A stretch of 64,000 nucleotides of DNA from Emticicia aquatica (GTDB lineage Bacteria > Bacteroidota > Bacteroidia > Cytophagales > Spirosomataceae): contig NZ_CAKLPY010000001.1 of the NCBI RefSeq assembly GCF_923079645.1, positions 1,054,001 to 1,118,000 of the forward strand, given 5' to 3'. The first letter of the stretch is position 1. Each line of letters starts with the position of its first letter. Both the position numbers and the translations under genes were made by a program. This document shows positions 62,915 to 64,000 of the stretch, piece after piece. The notes beneath the pieces are model-generated. The model ran no database searches, was not told where the DNA came from, and worked only from the letters and a program-made list of their open reading frames with translations.

Positions 62915-64000
62915 TTATGCCATTTCCATTTCATCGACTCGTGTTCGAGAATGTTCCAAAAAATTTCGGATTCTACCGCTAGCAGTTTCCAATTCTTCGG
63001 TTGATGCCAAAAAAACAATTCTAAAATGGTCTGGTTTTATATAATTGAATCCAGTGCCAGATACGACCAATACTTTTTGCTCGCAAAGAAGATCATAAGT
63101 AAATTGCTCATCATCCTTAAATGAAAACTTTCTTAAATCTATTTTTGGGAAAAGATATAATGCTCCTTTTGGTTTCACACAAGTAATTCCTGGAATATCA
63201 GTCATTTTATAATGAACCAAGTCTCTTTGTTTGCATAATCGACCAGTAGGAGCAACCAAATCATCAATACTTTGGTATCCACCAAGTGCTGTTTGGATTG
63301 CATATTGAGCGGGTACATTAGCACATAAACGCAAACTTGCTAAGAGAGTGAAACCTTCTACGAAAGATTTTGCTCGATGTGTTGCTCCGCTTAAAATCAC
63401 CCAACCACCACGGAAACCAGTTGCACGATAGTTTTTAGACAAACCACCATAGGTCATCACAAAAACATCATCGCTCAAGGAAGCCATAGGTATATGTTTT
63501 GCTCCATCAAACAGGATTTTATCATAAATTTCATCTGCAAAAACTATTAAATTATGTTCTGCTGCAATTTTAATAATTCCTTCTAAAATATCTTTGTCGT
63601 AAACTGCTCCAGTTGGATTATTTGGATTAATCACTACGATTCCTTTGGTTTTTCTAGTGATTTTTCTGCGAATATCATCTAAATCAGGGTTCCAATCTGA
63701 TTCTTCATCACAGATATAATGTACTGGTTTTCCGCCAGAAAGAGCCACAGATGTTGTCCAAAGTGGATAATCAGGCGATGGAATTAAAATTTCATCGCCA
63801 TCATTTAGAAGTGCCTGCATCGTCATCACGATGAGTTCACTTACACCATTTCCAATAAAAATATCATCAATCGTAACACCACGCACACCAATTTGCTGAG
63901 TATAGTGCATGATGGCTTTTCTGGCTGCAAAAATACCCAAATGATGCACGTATCCTTGTGCATTTCGAATATTCATGATCATGTCATGAACAATTTCATC
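62915..64000 (-). CDS. Pyridoxal-phosphate aminotransferase (AspC/AlaA type), partial at the right edge
   Basis: The 361 residues or so visible form a class I aminotransferase: YVHHLGIFAARKAIMHY, IFIGNGVSELI, VVINPNNPTGAVYDKDILE, FADEIYDKILFDGA, and the Schiff-base lysine in TYGGLSKNYRATGFRGGW. The frame is open to base 64000 (DEIVHDMIMNIR precedes the GYVHH segment), so the N-terminus is outside. Substrate is an amino acid, with alanine or aspartate most likely. Confidence 0.9.
   Translation of the reverse strand, partial: DEIVHDMIMNIRNAQGYVHHLGIFAARKAIMHYTQQIGVRGVTIDDIFIGNGVSELIVMTMQALLNDGDEILIPSPDYPLWTTSVALSGGKPVHYICDEESDWNPDLDDIRRKITRKTKGIVVINPNNPTGAVYDKDILEGIIKIAAEHNLIVFADEIYDKILFDGAKHIPMASLSDDVFVMTYGGLSKNYRATGFRGGWVILSGATHRAKSFVEGFTLLASLRLCANVPAQYAIQTALGGYQSIDDLVAPTGRLCKQRDLVHYKMTDIPGITCVKPKGALYLFPKIDLRKFSFKDDEQFTYDLLCEQKVLVVSGTGFNYIKPDHFRIVFLASTEELETASGRIRNFLEHSRTRVDEMEMA

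Noticed and set aside
1..64000. CRISPR array, rRNA operon or intact insertion sequence
   Set aside because: No regularly spaced repeats, rRNA sequence or complete transposase was seen in the window.

Overview
The window looks like a chromosome segment of a low-G+C Bacteroidota, most likely of the Cytophagales type (Emticicia/Arcicella/Spirosomataceae-like; inferred from gene types, not proven). The signs are Bacteroidetes-style promoters (TAnnTTTG at -7), a Bacteroidetes-type conjugative transposon remnant (TraM/TraN), a bacillithiol-linked YtxJ, carotenoid lycopene cyclase, a ScfR-like regulator and several Crp/Fnr proteins of the Bacteroidetes kind.

Layout. 1-2.4 kb: a partial response regulator, a zinc alcohol dehydrogenase and an unknown membrane protein. 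2.9-10.3 kb: a catabolic cluster on the + strand (SMP-30 lactonase, two SDRs, XylE-like extradiol dioxygenase, C-C bond hydrolase, FAD monooxygenase, FAH-family hydrolase). It reads as a meta-cleavage pathway for an aromatic or heteroaromatic compound, and its two promoters share the same operator layout. 10.3-13.5 kb: a serine hydrolase, an acetyltransferase and a sodium symporter. 13.6-33.7 kb: a large sulfur-oxidation and respiration island on the - strand: type II sulfide:quinone oxidoreductase, two persulfide dioxygenase-rhodanese fusions, AraC regulator, two YeeE/YedE half-transporters, OprD-like porin, SoxB-like hydrolase, DsrE-like periplasmic protein, TsdA-like dihaem cytochrome, a cbb3-like oxidase (CcoN with a duplicated N-terminal extension, CcoO fused to a cytochrome c), TauE-type exporter and two Crp/Fnr regulators. 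33.8-35.7 kb: MFS transporter and a third Crp/Fnr. 35.9-40.4 kb: a decayed integrative conjugative element next to tRNA-Asn. 40.5-46.1 kb: housekeeping genes (rsmG, glycosyltransferase, tgt, 3-methyladenine glycosylase, a lone nuoD). 46.1-52.7 kb: a D-amino-acid/muropeptide scavenging cluster with an unusual beta-lactamase-like/D-aminoacylase fusion and a divergent Lrp regulator. 52.7-64 kb: crtY, lipA, OsmC, YtxJ, an alpha-oxoamine synthase, a ScfR-like regulator, ExbB/ExbD, CvfB and a partial aminotransferase.

The most striking signal is regulatory. In the sulfur island a Crp-like palindrome (nGTrA-N6-TTACA) occurs seven times. At four of these sites, upstream of the porin/YeeE operon, the TsdA/DsrE/SoxB operon, the second persulfide dioxygenase and the TauE exporter, it lies exactly 22 nt from a perfect TAnnTTTG box, which puts its centre near -41. 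A fifth site has the same spacing to a one-mismatch box. This argues that the island is a single regulon activated by one of the local Crp/Fnr proteins. The first persulfide dioxygenase instead has a 21-bp-period direct repeat, suggesting control by the local AraC protein.

The sulfur set lacks SoxXA, SoxYZ and SoxCD within the window. The secreted DsrE-like protein with one cysteine, encoded directly between the SoxB-like and TsdA-like genes, could be a replacement sulfur carrier; this is a hypothesis.
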